Shown here: in pieces, positions 16,511-25,286 of the stretch
How the letters are laid out: each line of letters begins with the position of its first letter
Numbering within the stretch: the first letter of the stretch is position 1
Source: Intestinicryptomonas porci
Lineage (GTDB): Bacteria > Verrucomicrobiota > Verrucomicrobiia > Opitutales > Intestinicryptomonadaceae
DNA: 64,000 nt
Direction: 5' to 3'
Assembly (NCBI RefSeq): GCF_033971905.1
Contig: NZ_JALBUT010000004.1
Span: 62,001-126,000 of the forward strand
Notes under the pieces: generated by a model
Databases searched by the model: none
The model's input: the letters and a program-made list of their open reading frames with translations, nothing else
Told to the model about the DNA's origin: nothing
Made by a program: the position numbers and the translations under genes

Positions 16511-17236
16511 TTATTTGAGACCCAGAACGTCTTCCATTCCGTAAAGCCCCGCAGGTTTGTCTTTTACCCATTTTACGGCTTTTAACACGCCTTCCGCGAA
16601 AATTTTGCGGTCTGCCGCTTTATGGGTAAGTTCGACTCTTTCTCCGTCCGCGGCAAAAATAACCGTATGGTCGCCGACAACAGAGCCGCCGCGCAAGGAG
16701 TGCACGCCGATTTCGTTTTGAGGGCGTTCGCCGACAAGCCCTTTGCGCCCGAAGACAACTTCGTCGTCGCTTGTTCCGCGCACGGATTGGGCGATTTTCA
16801 AAAGCTTTTCGGCAGTTCCGCTCGGGGCGTCTTTTTTGAACCTGTGGTGCATTTCAACGATTTCGATGTCGTAGCTATCAGGCAGGATTTCAGCCGCGAT
16901 TTTTGTGAGATAGTTCAAAAGGTTTACGCCGATTGAGTAGTTCCCCGCCCATACTATGGCGATGTCGCCTGTGTATTTTAAAATTTCCTTTCGTTGGTCT
17001 TCGGTATGCCCTGTCGTTCCTATTACGAGAGGCTTTTTGTTTTGGGCACAGAGCTTTGCGAGTTCGGGAGTCGCGTCTCTGAACGAAAAGTCGATTACGG
17101 CGTCGCAGTCTTTTATGTACTGCGAGGGATTGTCGCCCATGTCTGTCTTAAAGGCGATGTCTAAATCAGAACCGCTTGCGGCGGCGATGATTGCTTGTCC
17201 CATTCTGCCTTTGCATCCGTTTAAAAGTATTTTCAT
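16511..17236 (-). CDS. dapB: 4-hydroxy-tetrahydrodipicolinate reductase
   Basis: 241 residues. The N-terminal dinucleotide-binding motif is GCKGRMGQAI; DAVIDFS and PLVIGTTGHT follow; the substrate-binding signature is EMHHRFKKDAPSGTAEKLL near residue 130, with the paired catalytic His and the KDAPSGTA loop; HSLRGGSVVGDHTVIFA follows. DapB reduces the DapA product with NAD(P)H in the diaminopimelate/lysine pathway. It starts three bases after dapA, so the two form an operon ending in a terminator at 16453-16488. Confidence 0.97.
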   Translation of the reverse strand: MKILLNGCKGRMGQAIIAAASGSDLDIAFKTDMGDNPSQYIKDCDAVIDFSFRDATPELAKLCAQNKKPLVIGTTGHTEDQRKEILKYTGDIAIVWAGNYSIGVNLLNYLTKIAAEILPDSYDIEIVEMHHRFKKDAPSGTAEKLLKIAQSVRGTSDDEVVFGRKGLVGERPQNEIGVHSLRGGSVVGDHTVIFAADGERVELTHKAADRKIFAEGVLKAVKWVKDKPAGLYGMEDVLGLK

Positions 17237-17239
17237 TTT

Positions 17240-18133
17240 TTATATAAGGTTTAAAGAGTTTAATGTTTGCATGAGCTTTATGCAGTGTTCGTCGGACATT
17301 CTGCAAAGGGGAAGCCTTACGGCGGAAGTCGCAATCATTCCCGTTTTTGCCAAGGCATATTTCGCGGGAACGGGATTGGGTTCGATGAACAAATCTTTGA
17401 AGAGCGGGAATAGCTTTTCATGGAGAGCTTCGGCTTTTTCCCATTGGGAATTCAGGCAGAAGTTTACAAGCTCGACCATCGGGGCGGGTATCAAATTTGA
17501 AGCGACGCTTACAACGCCCTTTGCGCCGCTTTTCATAAATTCTACGGTAAGTCCGTCGTCGCCGCTTAAAACGTTCATTTTTCCTTGCGCTTTTGCGTAC
17601 ATGTCCCGAACTTTTTCAACCTTGCCGCCGGCTTCCTTTATCGCGATGAAATTAGGGTAGGCGTTGCGAAGGCGCAGAGCCGTTTCATTTTCAATGCCGA
17701 TGCCGCAGCGTCCCGGAATCGTATATAAAATTATCGGCTTTTCGGTGATTTTTGCGATTTCCGAAAAGTGCAGAAAAACCCCTTCTTGTGTCGGCTTGTT
17801 GTAGTAGGGGGCTACAATTAAAAAGCCCTCGACTCCGATTTCGTCAGCCTCTTTTGTCATATCAATCGATTCTGCGGTGGAATTAGAGCCCGTGCCCGCA
17901 ACGACGGGAATTCTGCCCGCCGCAAATTCGTGTATTTTTGCAATCACTTCGATATGCTCTTTGGGCGTGAGCGTAGGGGATTCCCCCGTTGTTCCCACTG
18001 CCACGATGCCGCTTACGCCGCCTTCAACCTGCTTTTCAACAAGGGATTCCAGCGAGCCGTAATCGACTTTACCGTTTTCGTTCATCGGCGTTACAATAGC
18101 CGTCCAGACGCCTGAAAATTCTTTAATTGTCAT
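17240..18133 (-). CDS. dapA: 4-hydroxy-tetrahydrodipicolinate synthase
   Basis: 297 residues, the family's normal size. GVWTAIVTPMNENGKVDYGSL at the N-terminus, GTTGESPTLT (phosphate/pyruvate-binding loop), the tyrosine motif YYNKPTQEG, and the Schiff-base lysine in FIAIKEAGGKVEKV near residue 165 are all present, followed by VLSGDDGLT. DapA condenses pyruvate with aspartate semialdehyde, the first committed step to diaminopimelate and lysine. dapB follows after three bases. No lysine riboswitch is evident in the short upstream gap to the Nudix gene. Confidence 0.97.
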   Translation of the reverse strand: MTIKEFSGVWTAIVTPMNENGKVDYGSLESLVEKQVEGGVSGIVAVGTTGESPTLTPKEHIEVIAKIHEFAAGRIPVVAGTGSNSTAESIDMTKEADEIGVEGFLIVAPYYNKPTQEGVFLHFSEIAKITEKPIILYTIPGRCGIGIENETALRLRNAYPNFIAIKEAGGKVEKVRDMYAKAQGKMNVLSGDDGLTVEFMKSGAKGVVSVASNLIPAPMVELVNFCLNSQWEKAEALHEKLFPLFKDLFIEPNPVPAKYALAKTGMIATSAVRLPLCRMSDEHCIKLMQTLNSLNLI

Positions 18134-18182
18134 AAATATCTTTTTAAAAAAAACGATTTAAACTTGTTTTACAACAAAATTT

Positions 18183-18710
18183 TCAATCTAAAACTCGGCA
18201 TTTTGACTTGAAAAATTCGTACACTTTTAAAAAAGACGGGGTGTATTTGCGCGGGTTTGCCTTGGCGTCGGCTTCAAAATCTTTTATCTCGGCCCAGTCA
18301 AGGCTTGCGACTTCGTCTGCGGGAGGGTTGAAGCGCATTTCGGCGCGGCAGGCGTAAACTTTCGTAAATTCCCACCCCGTTTCTTCGCATGCTTCCAATT
18401 TCCCTATGTATTTGAAGTCTTTAAGGGAGAGTTTTACGCCCAATTCTTCCTTTGTTTCCCTTATGAGGGCGTCTTCGTATGTTTCGTTGCTATCAACATG
18501 CCCTGAGCAGGAGGTGGTGTAGGCGAGCGGATAGCTGTCTTTTGAGGCGGAGCGTTTTTGAAGCAGAATTCGGTTTTTGAAATCGAAGAAAATAGCGTGA
18601 ACCGCCCTGTGGCGCAGTTTGTTTTTGTGAATTTCTGCGCGGGTTCGGGGAGCTATTACACGGTCGCAACTGTCAACCTCGTCAAAGAGTTCGTTAGGGT
18701 TAGTTTGCAT
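18183..18710 (-). CDS. Nudix hydrolase (YfcD/IPP isomerase-like)
   Basis: 175 residues. The Nudix box GHVDSNETYEDALIRETKEELG near residue 70 matches GX5EX7REUXEEXGU. The surrounding sequence (RHRAVHAIFFDFKNRILLQK, SYPLAYTTSCSGHV) is close to the YfcD-type Nudix enzymes that resemble isopentenyl-diphosphate isomerase. The substrate is unknown; nucleoside diphosphate-linked or isoprenoid diphosphates are both possible. The ATG at 18710 lies within the 3' end of the DUF362-like gene (11-base overlap), suggesting coupled translation. Confidence 0.85.
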   Translation of the reverse strand: MQTNPNELFDEVDSCDRVIAPRTRAEIHKNKLRHRAVHAIFFDFKNRILLQKRSASKDSYPLAYTTSCSGHVDSNETYEDALIRETKEELGVKLSLKDFKYIGKLEACEETGWEFTKVYACRAEMRFNPPADEVASLDWAEIKDFEADAKANPRKYTPSFLKVYEFFKSKCRVLD

Positions 18711-19737
18711 TTTTTACGGATTTAAATTTTATGTCAGAGGGTCTTGGAGAGCCAAGCTGCATTTGCCTTGCGTACTCAAAAATCGGCGGGACGGGAATGG
18801 GCTTGAAACCTTTTTCAACGCGCTTGCAGTTTATGTAGTCGAGCGCAAAAAAGTCCAAAATAACGGGATTTGCCGACGCGTACAGGAGCTTTTCCGACGA
18901 AGTGAAAGCCGCGTTAAACACGCTTCCGCCGACAAACTGGACTTTTTCGTATGATAGTATCGTAAAAAGCATTGTGTCTTTTAATTCGGGAATTGCCGCG
19001 ACTTCCGCAAGAGCGATAGGGGCGTTAGCGGGGCTTGAAAAAAACCTTTCGTTGTTTGACATGTTCCAAATTGTGATGTTTCCGAGGGCGGCGCACACCC
19101 CGATTCCCTGCATGTCTGTGATTACGGGCAGGTTTATCCAAAAATCGACCGTAAGAAACAGTGGGATTGGCAGGTAGCTTTTTCTCGCCTCTTTGTTGAA
19201 TTTTTCGTCGCGAAAAACTCCCGCTTGCAAATCGCGCGGCATCAGCGGGTTGTCGTAAAACCAATTTTTGTTCAAAAACTCTCCGCTTTCGATGTCGCGG
19301 ACGGGAGAACCCATGAAGTTGTCTTTCGAACCGAGCTTGATTTCCGAATATTTTGGAAGAAAGCCCGATTCGCGCATTTTTCGCTTTGACATGTCAACTA
19401 TGCAAATGTCTTCGCTTTTAAAGCCGCGCTTTTTCAGTTCTTCTATTACCGCAATTACCAGATTTTGGGGAGTCGCAAGCCCCGCGCCAGAATTTGTGTA
19501 GATTTTAAGCCCGACTTTACCTTTTGTTTTAGGCTTTATTTGGCATAGCGCGGATTTCTCGAATTCCGAAAAGACGGCGTTTACCGCTTCGGCATAGTCG
19601 CGTTTTGAAAAATCGGCAAGCTTATATTCAAACAATATGTCGTTTGCGTCCTTAAATTCCTCTACATAGGCAAAAGATGGGATTGTCGCGCAAAATAAAT
19701 GCGCAAGCAGAGTGGCATATTTTGAAAAAACTCCCAT
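18700..19737 (-). CDS. DUF362-like exported protein
   Basis: 345 residues with an N-terminal signal-like segment (YATLLAHLFCATIPSFAY). The middle resembles DUF362: KVGLKIYTNSGAGLATPQNL, VIAVIEELKKRGF, DICIVDMSKRKMRESGF and VDFWINLPVITDMQGIGV. The DUF362 family is poorly characterised; some members have ferredoxin-like cysteines, which I do not see here. It is divergent from the TPR lipoprotein gene and overlaps the Nudix gene by 11 bases. I cannot assign a reaction. Confidence 0.6.
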   Translation of the reverse strand: MGVFSKYATLLAHLFCATIPSFAYVEEFKDANDILFEYKLADFSKRDYAEAVNAVFSEFEKSALCQIKPKTKGKVGLKIYTNSGAGLATPQNLVIAVIEELKKRGFKSEDICIVDMSKRKMRESGFLPKYSEIKLGSKDNFMGSPVRDIESGEFLNKNWFYDNPLMPRDLQAGVFRDEKFNKEARKSYLPIPLFLTVDFWINLPVITDMQGIGVCAALGNITIWNMSNNERFFSSPANAPIALAEVAAIPELKDTMLFTILSYEKVQFVGGSVFNAAFTSSEKLLYASANPVILDFFALDYINCKRVEKGFKPIPVPPIFEYARQMQLGSPRPSDIKFKSVKNAN

Positions 19738-19842
19738 CTTTTATTCTATCGATTTAAAAATATGAAATAATTTGAAAATAAAATTTGCAAAGATTTTTTT
19801 ATTTTACAATATTTTAAAAAACTGAATTTAAAATCGCGAAAT

Positions 19843-21360
19843 ATGAATTTTTTAAAAAATTTTAAGCTTTTCACCATTGCCGCAGTGTCGGCGGCATCCC
19901 TTGCCGCTTGCAAGCCCGAAACTCCCGAAGAAAAACAGCTCAGAATTTCAAAAGAGGTGGAGGAAGTAATTGCAAATTCCCAACAGTTAATACAAGCCGG
20001 AAAAGTTGATAAGGCTATCGACAGCCTCGAAGCCGCATTTGTAAGCTATGGAGACGACGTAAAAATATTTGAAGCCCTTGCATATGCCTATGCCGACAAA
20101 GGAAACCATCTTACTTCCGGAAAGTATTTTGAAAAAGCGGGCGACATAAATTTGTCGGATTCAGACATGTACGTTTACGCGGCTTCCGCCTATGAAAAGG
20201 CGGGCAATCCAAACCTCGCAATAAACGCCTACAAGAAATATTTGCAGAAAAACCCAAAGAGCCTTCTTGCATGGAAGTCTCTTGCGCGCAATTTGGAGCT
20301 TGCTGGAATGTTTGAGGACGCCTTAAACGCCTATTTTTCCGCAATCAAGAATGCGGGAAGAAGCGCGAATGCCGAGGAATCAGCACGCATAGGGGCGTTG
20401 TTTTTAAAAATAAAAAACTTGGAGCAGTCTAAAAACTGGCTTTTGGGTGCGTACAAATCCGCGCCCGCAGACGACGCCAAGCTCAGGTCGGAAATATTGG
20501 AAGGATTGGTGGAAATCTCTTTGGCGCAGGGAGATATGCCGAATTTGATAAAATATTTCGATGAGCTTGAAAAACTCGACGCGGAGCTTGTAAAGGAAAA
20601 GTTCCCCAATTTGCGCGCCCATATAGACGAGTTTAACAGGAAAATGAGAGAGGCTGAAGAAGCCCTGCAAAAGCAGAAGGAAGAGCAAGCCAAAAAAGAA
20701 GAGGAAGCGCGAAAGGCGGAAGAGGCAAAAAAAATAGAAGAGCAGAAGAAGCTTGAAGAGCAAAAGCGCATCGACGAGGAAAAAGCCGAAGAAGAGCGCA
20801 AAATTGCCGAAGCCAAGAGATTGGAAGAGCAAAAGAAGCTTGAAGCGGAAAGAAAAATCGAAGAGGAACGCCTTGCAAAAGAACGCCTGCTTATGCCTGA
20901 ATACGCTTCGGAAGCGAGCGAGAAGCTCATCGAAAAAGGCGAAATAAAGGAGGCTGAAAAAATTTCTCAGACTGTCGTTTCAAAACACCCGAAATCGGCG
21001 GTTGCCTGGGCGTCTCTTTCAAAGGTTTACACTGCAAAGGGCGACAACAAGTCCGCTTTCTATTCCGCAAAGGAAGCCTTGAATGCCTCTCCTGAAAGCG
21101 TAGAGTACACCATCTTATATTTGAACGCTGCAAACAAGGTATTTTCGGTTGAAAAGTTTTTGGATACCATTTACGCCGCGCGCGAAAAATTCCCGAACAA
21201 TCCCGAAATTATGCTTGGTCTTGCCCGCACTTACGTTATTTTGAAAAATTACGAAGAGGCGAGGTATAACTATATTCTCTTCTTGCAGTACGCGGATAAA
21301 AACCATCCTTTGCGTGCGGAAGTCGAAGAGGAAATAAAAAAAATTCCCGCTGCCGAATAA
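19843..21360 (+). CDS. TPR lipoprotein with charged coiled coil
   Basis: 505 residues. The signal peptide MNFLKNFKLFTIAAVSAASL ends at a lipobox (LAAC, Cys23), predicting a lipid-anchored envelope protein. Residues about 40-220 and 370-500 are tetratricopeptide repeats (FEALAYAYADKGNHLTSGKY, AWASLSKVYTAKGDNKSAFY). Between them, roughly 265-350, is an uninterrupted Glu/Lys/Arg/Ala coiled coil (KKEEEARKAEEAKKIEEQ). The arrangement suggests a scaffold for protein assembly at the membrane; no partner is known. dnaG follows 42 bases downstream with no terminator, so some cotranscription is possible. Confidence 0.8.
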   Translation: MNFLKNFKLFTIAAVSAASLAACKPETPEEKQLRISKEVEEVIANSQQLIQAGKVDKAIDSLEAAFVSYGDDVKIFEALAYAYADKGNHLTSGKYFEKAGDINLSDSDMYVYAASAYEKAGNPNLAINAYKKYLQKNPKSLLAWKSLARNLELAGMFEDALNAYFSAIKNAGRSANAEESARIGALFLKIKNLEQSKNWLLGAYKSAPADDAKLRSEILEGLVEISLAQGDMPNLIKYFDELEKLDAELVKEKFPNLRAHIDEFNRKMREAEEALQKQKEEQAKKEEEARKAEEAKKIEEQKKLEEQKRIDEEKAEEERKIAEAKRLEEQKKLEAERKIEEERLAKERLLMPEYASEASEKLIEKGEIKEAEKISQTVVSKHPKSAVAWASLSKVYTAKGDNKSAFYSAKEALNASPESVEYTILYLNAANKVFSVEKFLDTIYAAREKFPNNPEIMLGLARTYVILKNYEEARYNYILFLQYADKNHPLRAEVEEEIKKIPAAE

Positions 21361-21402
21361 AATCTGCAATATTTTCCCAAAAAGAACGGATATACTGTTT
21401 TA

Positions 21403-23211
21403 ATGCCCCGCATAAAAGACAGTTCTATTGAGGAAGTAAGAAACAGGGTTAACATAGTTGACCTTGTTTCGTCTTATGTGAGCTTGAAGAGGGCGGGTGC
21501 GAGCTTCAAGGGGCTTAGCCCTTTCACTTCGGAAAAAACGCCTTCTTTTTTCGTTTACCCCGACAAGGGCTTTTACTATTGTTTCAGCACGAGCCAGGGC
21601 GGGGACATATTTAAGTTCGTGCAAACCAAAGAGGGGCTGAATTTTCCCGAATCTGTGGAGTTTATCGCAAACCGCTTCGGCATTCCGCTCGAATACGACG
21701 CTTCGCGCGGCGCGGTGAGCAAGGCGGGGCAGTCTTTGCGAAAGCAGATTTTCGATATCCACGAAGATGCGGCAAACTGGTTTTTAAAAGTTTTTAAAGG
21801 CAATTCTGATTTCGGCAAAGCCGCCCGCAAATATTGGCACGAAGAGCGCATGTTTAAAGAAGGCTCGGAAGACGAGCTTCGCATAGGAATGTCGCCCGTT
21901 GACTGGTCGGAATTTAAGGCTGAAATAGAAAAAAAATATTCTTACGAAGCGATTGTGGAATCGGGGCTTTTCTTCGCGCCGCGAAACAAAACGAGCGTCA
22001 TGGGGCTTATGCCGCGTTTTAGGGGCAGGCTCATGATATCTCTTTGCGACGTCCAGGGCAGAGTTGTCGCCTTTACAGCCCGCAAAACATCTCTTACGCC
22101 CACTGACATAGACTACGAAGAGGGCAAATATGTAAATTCTCCCGAAACTCCGATTTTCAAGAAGCAGAATATGCTTTTTAATTTCCATCGCGCGAGAAAG
22201 TCCGCAATAGAGCTTGGCTACTTCATAATAGTAGAAGGGCAGATTGACGCACTCAGAATGTATGTTTCAGGCTTTCAAAACACGGTGGCGGGGCAGGGGA
22301 CTGCCCTTGGCGAAAACCAGTTTAACCTGATAAAACGCCACGTCAAAAAGTCCGTTTTAATGCTCGATGGCGACAATGCGGGGCAGAAAGCGGCGCGCAG
22401 GGTTTTGCCTATTATGCTTTCCTGCAACGTCGAACCTTATGTGTGTGTCATTCCCGAAGGCGAAGACCCCGACACTCTCATATTGAAAAACGGCGCAGAT
22501 GGCGTAAAAAATCTCCTTGAAAACAAATCTACGGCGGTTTCGTTTATGGTTGACGGCTTTAAGCGGGCTTTCCCAAATCCGTCAGTCGGCGACAAGCGGC
22601 AGATATTGGAGGACATTTATTCCTTTGTTTCATGCGCGTCTTCTCATGTCGCCAAATACGAATTTTTAAGGGAGGCTTCTTCAAGGCTTGGCGCGAACTT
22701 CGACGCGGTAGTGAAAGATTACCTTGCGCGTTATTCCGATGAATTTTCACAAACGGACTCCAAAACCGACAAGAATTCGCACCAAGTATTGACAAATGCC
22801 GTTTATGATGTATTACTTATAGCTTTAAATTATCCCGACATCGCGGAAGCTTTATCTAATTGCATTGATCCCGTTTGGATTGACGGCGGGGACGCGCAGT
22901 GCAATTTGCTAAGGCGTCTGATTGCGTATTACCGCAGCGGGGAGCAGTTTGACGTATCAGAAATAGAAGATGAAGCCGAAAGGAACATTGCCTATAAAAT
23001 CATGACGACTCCGAAAGACGAGATAGAAAATCCCGTTTCGGTCGCCTCTAAATGTTTTGAAAAAATACATAAAAATTATTGCGAGAAAGAAATTTTGAAA
23101 TTTCAAAAAATAATGGACAGTCCCGTCTCGTCAAAAGATGAAAAAAGAGATGCATTGAAACAAATAAGCTCGATTAGGAGCCTTTTGCGGGAAACGAAAT
23201 TTATTATATAA
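21403..23211 (+). CDS. dnaG: DNA primase with degenerate zinc-binding domain
   Basis: 602 residues in normal DnaG order. The N-terminal CHC2-like domain reads GLSPFTSEKTPSFFVYPDKG then FYYCFSTSQGGD. Of the four usual zinc ligands (C-PF-H and CF-x-C) only Cys60 remains; the others are Ser39, Thr42 and Thr63. The catalytic TOPRIM core is intact, with EGQID near residue 280 and MLDGDNAGQKA near 322. The C-terminal helical region should bind DnaB. The N-terminal fold is otherwise well kept, so this is loss of metal rather than of the domain. DnaG makes RNA primers for replication. rpoD follows after 23 bases, a primase-sigma factor pair as in the macromolecular synthesis operon. Confidence 0.95.
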   Translation: MPRIKDSSIEEVRNRVNIVDLVSSYVSLKRAGASFKGLSPFTSEKTPSFFVYPDKGFYYCFSTSQGGDIFKFVQTKEGLNFPESVEFIANRFGIPLEYDASRGAVSKAGQSLRKQIFDIHEDAANWFLKVFKGNSDFGKAARKYWHEERMFKEGSEDELRIGMSPVDWSEFKAEIEKKYSYEAIVESGLFFAPRNKTSVMGLMPRFRGRLMISLCDVQGRVVAFTARKTSLTPTDIDYEEGKYVNSPETPIFKKQNMLFNFHRARKSAIELGYFIIVEGQIDALRMYVSGFQNTVAGQGTALGENQFNLIKRHVKKSVLMLDGDNAGQKAARRVLPIMLSCNVEPYVCVIPEGEDPDTLILKNGADGVKNLLENKSTAVSFMVDGFKRAFPNPSVGDKRQILEDIYSFVSCASSHVAKYEFLREASSRLGANFDAVVKDYLARYSDEFSQTDSKTDKNSHQVLTNAVYDVLLIALNYPDIAEALSNCIDPVWIDGGDAQCNLLRRLIAYYRSGEQFDVSEIEDEAERNIAYKIMTTPKDEIENPVSVASKCFEKIHKNYCEKEILKFQKIMDSPVSSKDEKRDALKQISSIRSLLRETKFII

Positions 23212-23234
23212 TAAATATAACGATATAAATATTT

Positions 23235-25286
23235 ATGTCAACCAAAGCAACGACAGTCAAAAAAACGGTGAAAAAAACATCAAAACCGGCGGCGGCAAAG
23301 AAAACCTCTGTCGCAAAGGCAAAGGCTCCCGCCAAAAAAACGGAAAAGCCCGCCGCCAAAAAAATCTCAAAGGCGCCAACCACGAAAGCGAAGGCGCCCG
23401 CAAAAATCCCCTCAAAAGCAGTCAAAAAGGCGTCTGATAAAAAAACCGCTCCGAAAAAGAAAGAAGAGCCGAAAAAAATCGACGCAAAAGCAAAGAAAAT
23501 CGTAGTAAACGCCCCCCAGACGGCGAAGACCGCCATTCCGCAAAAGATGGAAATGCTGAAAGCGGCGGCGGAACAAGTGGTCTTTGACAAGGGCGAAAAC
23601 GTTTCAAATTCAAAGCACAAAAAAGTGCTGAACGACAAGATATTGCACCTTGTAAACATCTCGAAAGAGCAGGGCTATCTTACCGTTCAAGACATCAATG
23701 AAAATTTGACGGAAAACTTAAACAATCCCGACGAAATCGAAAATATCATAAATATTCTCGAAAATTTGGACGTGGATATTTTGGACACCGACGAAGTCGA
23801 AGGCTTTAAACAGCGCGAAGTCGAGGCGGAAGACAAGCAGGTGCGCGCATCGCAGGCGGACAACCTCGACGACCCCGTAAGAATGTATTTAAAGCAGATG
23901 GGGCAGGTTCCCCTGCTTTCGCGCGAGCAGGAAGTTTCAATTTCCCGCAGGATAGAGCAGGCGGAAAACAAGGCAACGAAAGCTCTCTTTTCGGTAGCTC
24001 TCACAAACCGATTCCAAATCGACCTTGCAAAAAAGCTGATTAACCGCGAAGAGCGTTTCGATAAAATCGTTCTCGACAAAAAAATCGACAGCCGCGAAAA
24101 GTATTTCAAGGACGAGCTTCCCAAATATTTAAAAGAGGCTGAAGCCTTGGAAGACAAGCTTGAAAAGGCTTGGGAATCTTACGAAAAAGCGTCAAATCCC
24201 TCCCTTCAAAAACGCTATTTGACCTCTTTTAAAAATCTCGAAACAAAGCTGAAAGACATCTACAAGGGCTATAAATTCAAGCTCAAAGTCTTTGAGGAAT
24301 TTTTGGACGGACTTTCCCCCGTTTTGAGGGAAGTCGAAGACAGCCTTTTCAAGCTTGAAGCTTTTGAAAAGAGCGGCAAAAAAATTAAAATCGGCGACGT
24401 TGGCAAAATCAAGGAGCGTCTGATAAACATTCGCAACATGTACCGCCTTGACCCCGCCGAACTTCTCACTTTGGTAAAGGAAGTCCGCCACGATATGCGC
24501 GAAGCCCACAAGGCAAAAACCGAAATGGTGCGCGCAAATTTGAGGCTCGTGATTTCAATCGCAAAAAAATACACAAATCGCGGTCTTAACTTCTTGGACT
24601 TGATTCAGGAAGGAAACATGGGGCTTATGAAAGCGGTTGAAAAATTTGAATACCGCCGCGGCTATAAATTTTCGACATATGCAACTTGGTGGATCAGGCA
24701 GGCAATTACGCGCTCAATCGCAGACCAGGCGCGCACAATCCGCATCCCCGTGCATATGATTGAAACCTTGAACAAGGTAATGCAAATCCAAAAACAGCTC
24801 TTGCAGGAATTGGGGCACGAGCCGACTCCGGAAGAAGTCGCAAACGAAATGAATATGCCCGTTGAAAGAGTGCAGTCCATCATGAAAATGGCGCAGCAAC
24901 CGATTTCCCTGCAAAGCCCCGTAGGTGATTCCGATGACACAAACTTCGGAGATTTCATCGAAGACAAAAACGCCGAAAATCCGTACGACATGACGGCATA
25001 TTCTTTACTTCGCGAAAAGCTTATGGACGTTCTAAATTCCCTGACTCCGCGCGAGCGCAATGTGCTAAGCTTGCGCTTCGGCTTGCAGGACGGCTATTCG
25101 CGCACGCTTGAAGAAGTCGGAAAGCAATTTGACGTGACGCGCGAACGCATACGCCAAATAGAGGCGAAAGCCTTGCGTAAAATGCGCCATCCGACGCGCA
25201 AACGCCAGCTTCACGGATTCTTTGAAGGCGAAGGAAACAATGCGGGGCCGGGCTTCGACCAGTTTAAAAAGAATAACGAAGAGTAA
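23235..25286 (+). CDS. rpoD: RNA polymerase primary sigma factor with Lys/Ala-rich tail
   Basis: 683 residues. Residues 1-95 are Lys/Ala/Pro/Thr-rich, like a histone-H1 or AlgP tail. Region 1.1 follows at about 130-195 (KILHLVNISKEQGYLTVQDI), region 1.2 near 215 (DDPVRMYLKQMGQVPLLSRE), then the non-conserved region. Regions 2.1-2.4 lie at about 430-500 with NLRLVISIAKKYTNRGLNF and GYKFSTYATWWIRQAITRSI, then region 3, then region 4 with the promoter -35-binding helix-turn-helix (EEVGKQFDVTRERIRQIEAK). This is the housekeeping sigma factor. The stop codon falls in the loop of a terminator-like hairpin at 25272-25299, and the next gene starts inside rpoD. Confidence 0.96.
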   Translation: MSTKATTVKKTVKKTSKPAAAKKTSVAKAKAPAKKTEKPAAKKISKAPTTKAKAPAKIPSKAVKKASDKKTAPKKKEEPKKIDAKAKKIVVNAPQTAKTAIPQKMEMLKAAAEQVVFDKGENVSNSKHKKVLNDKILHLVNISKEQGYLTVQDINENLTENLNNPDEIENIINILENLDVDILDTDEVEGFKQREVEAEDKQVRASQADNLDDPVRMYLKQMGQVPLLSREQEVSISRRIEQAENKATKALFSVALTNRFQIDLAKKLINREERFDKIVLDKKIDSREKYFKDELPKYLKEAEALEDKLEKAWESYEKASNPSLQKRYLTSFKNLETKLKDIYKGYKFKLKVFEEFLDGLSPVLREVEDSLFKLEAFEKSGKKIKIGDVGKIKERLINIRNMYRLDPAELLTLVKEVRHDMREAHKAKTEMVRANLRLVISIAKKYTNRGLNFLDLIQEGNMGLMKAVEKFEYRRGYKFSTYATWWIRQAITRSIADQARTIRIPVHMIETLNKVMQIQKQLLQELGHEPTPEEVANEMNMPVERVQSIMKMAQQPISLQSPVGDSDDTNFGDFIEDKNAENPYDMTAYSLLREKLMDVLNSLTPRERNVLSLRFGLQDGYSRTLEEVGKQFDVTRERIRQIEAKALRKMRHPTRKRQLHGFFEGEGNNAGPGFDQFKKNNEE

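Noticed and set aside
20331..20930. Long minus-strand ORFs opposite the TPR lipoprotein gene
   Set aside because: They mirror the Glu/Lys-rich coiled coil as Ser/Leu/Phe-rich low-complexity protein and have no start context or homology.
23204..23659. Minus-strand ORF opposite the rpoD tail
   Set aside because: It is the complement of the Lys/Ala repeats, giving an Ala/Phe-rich artefact.
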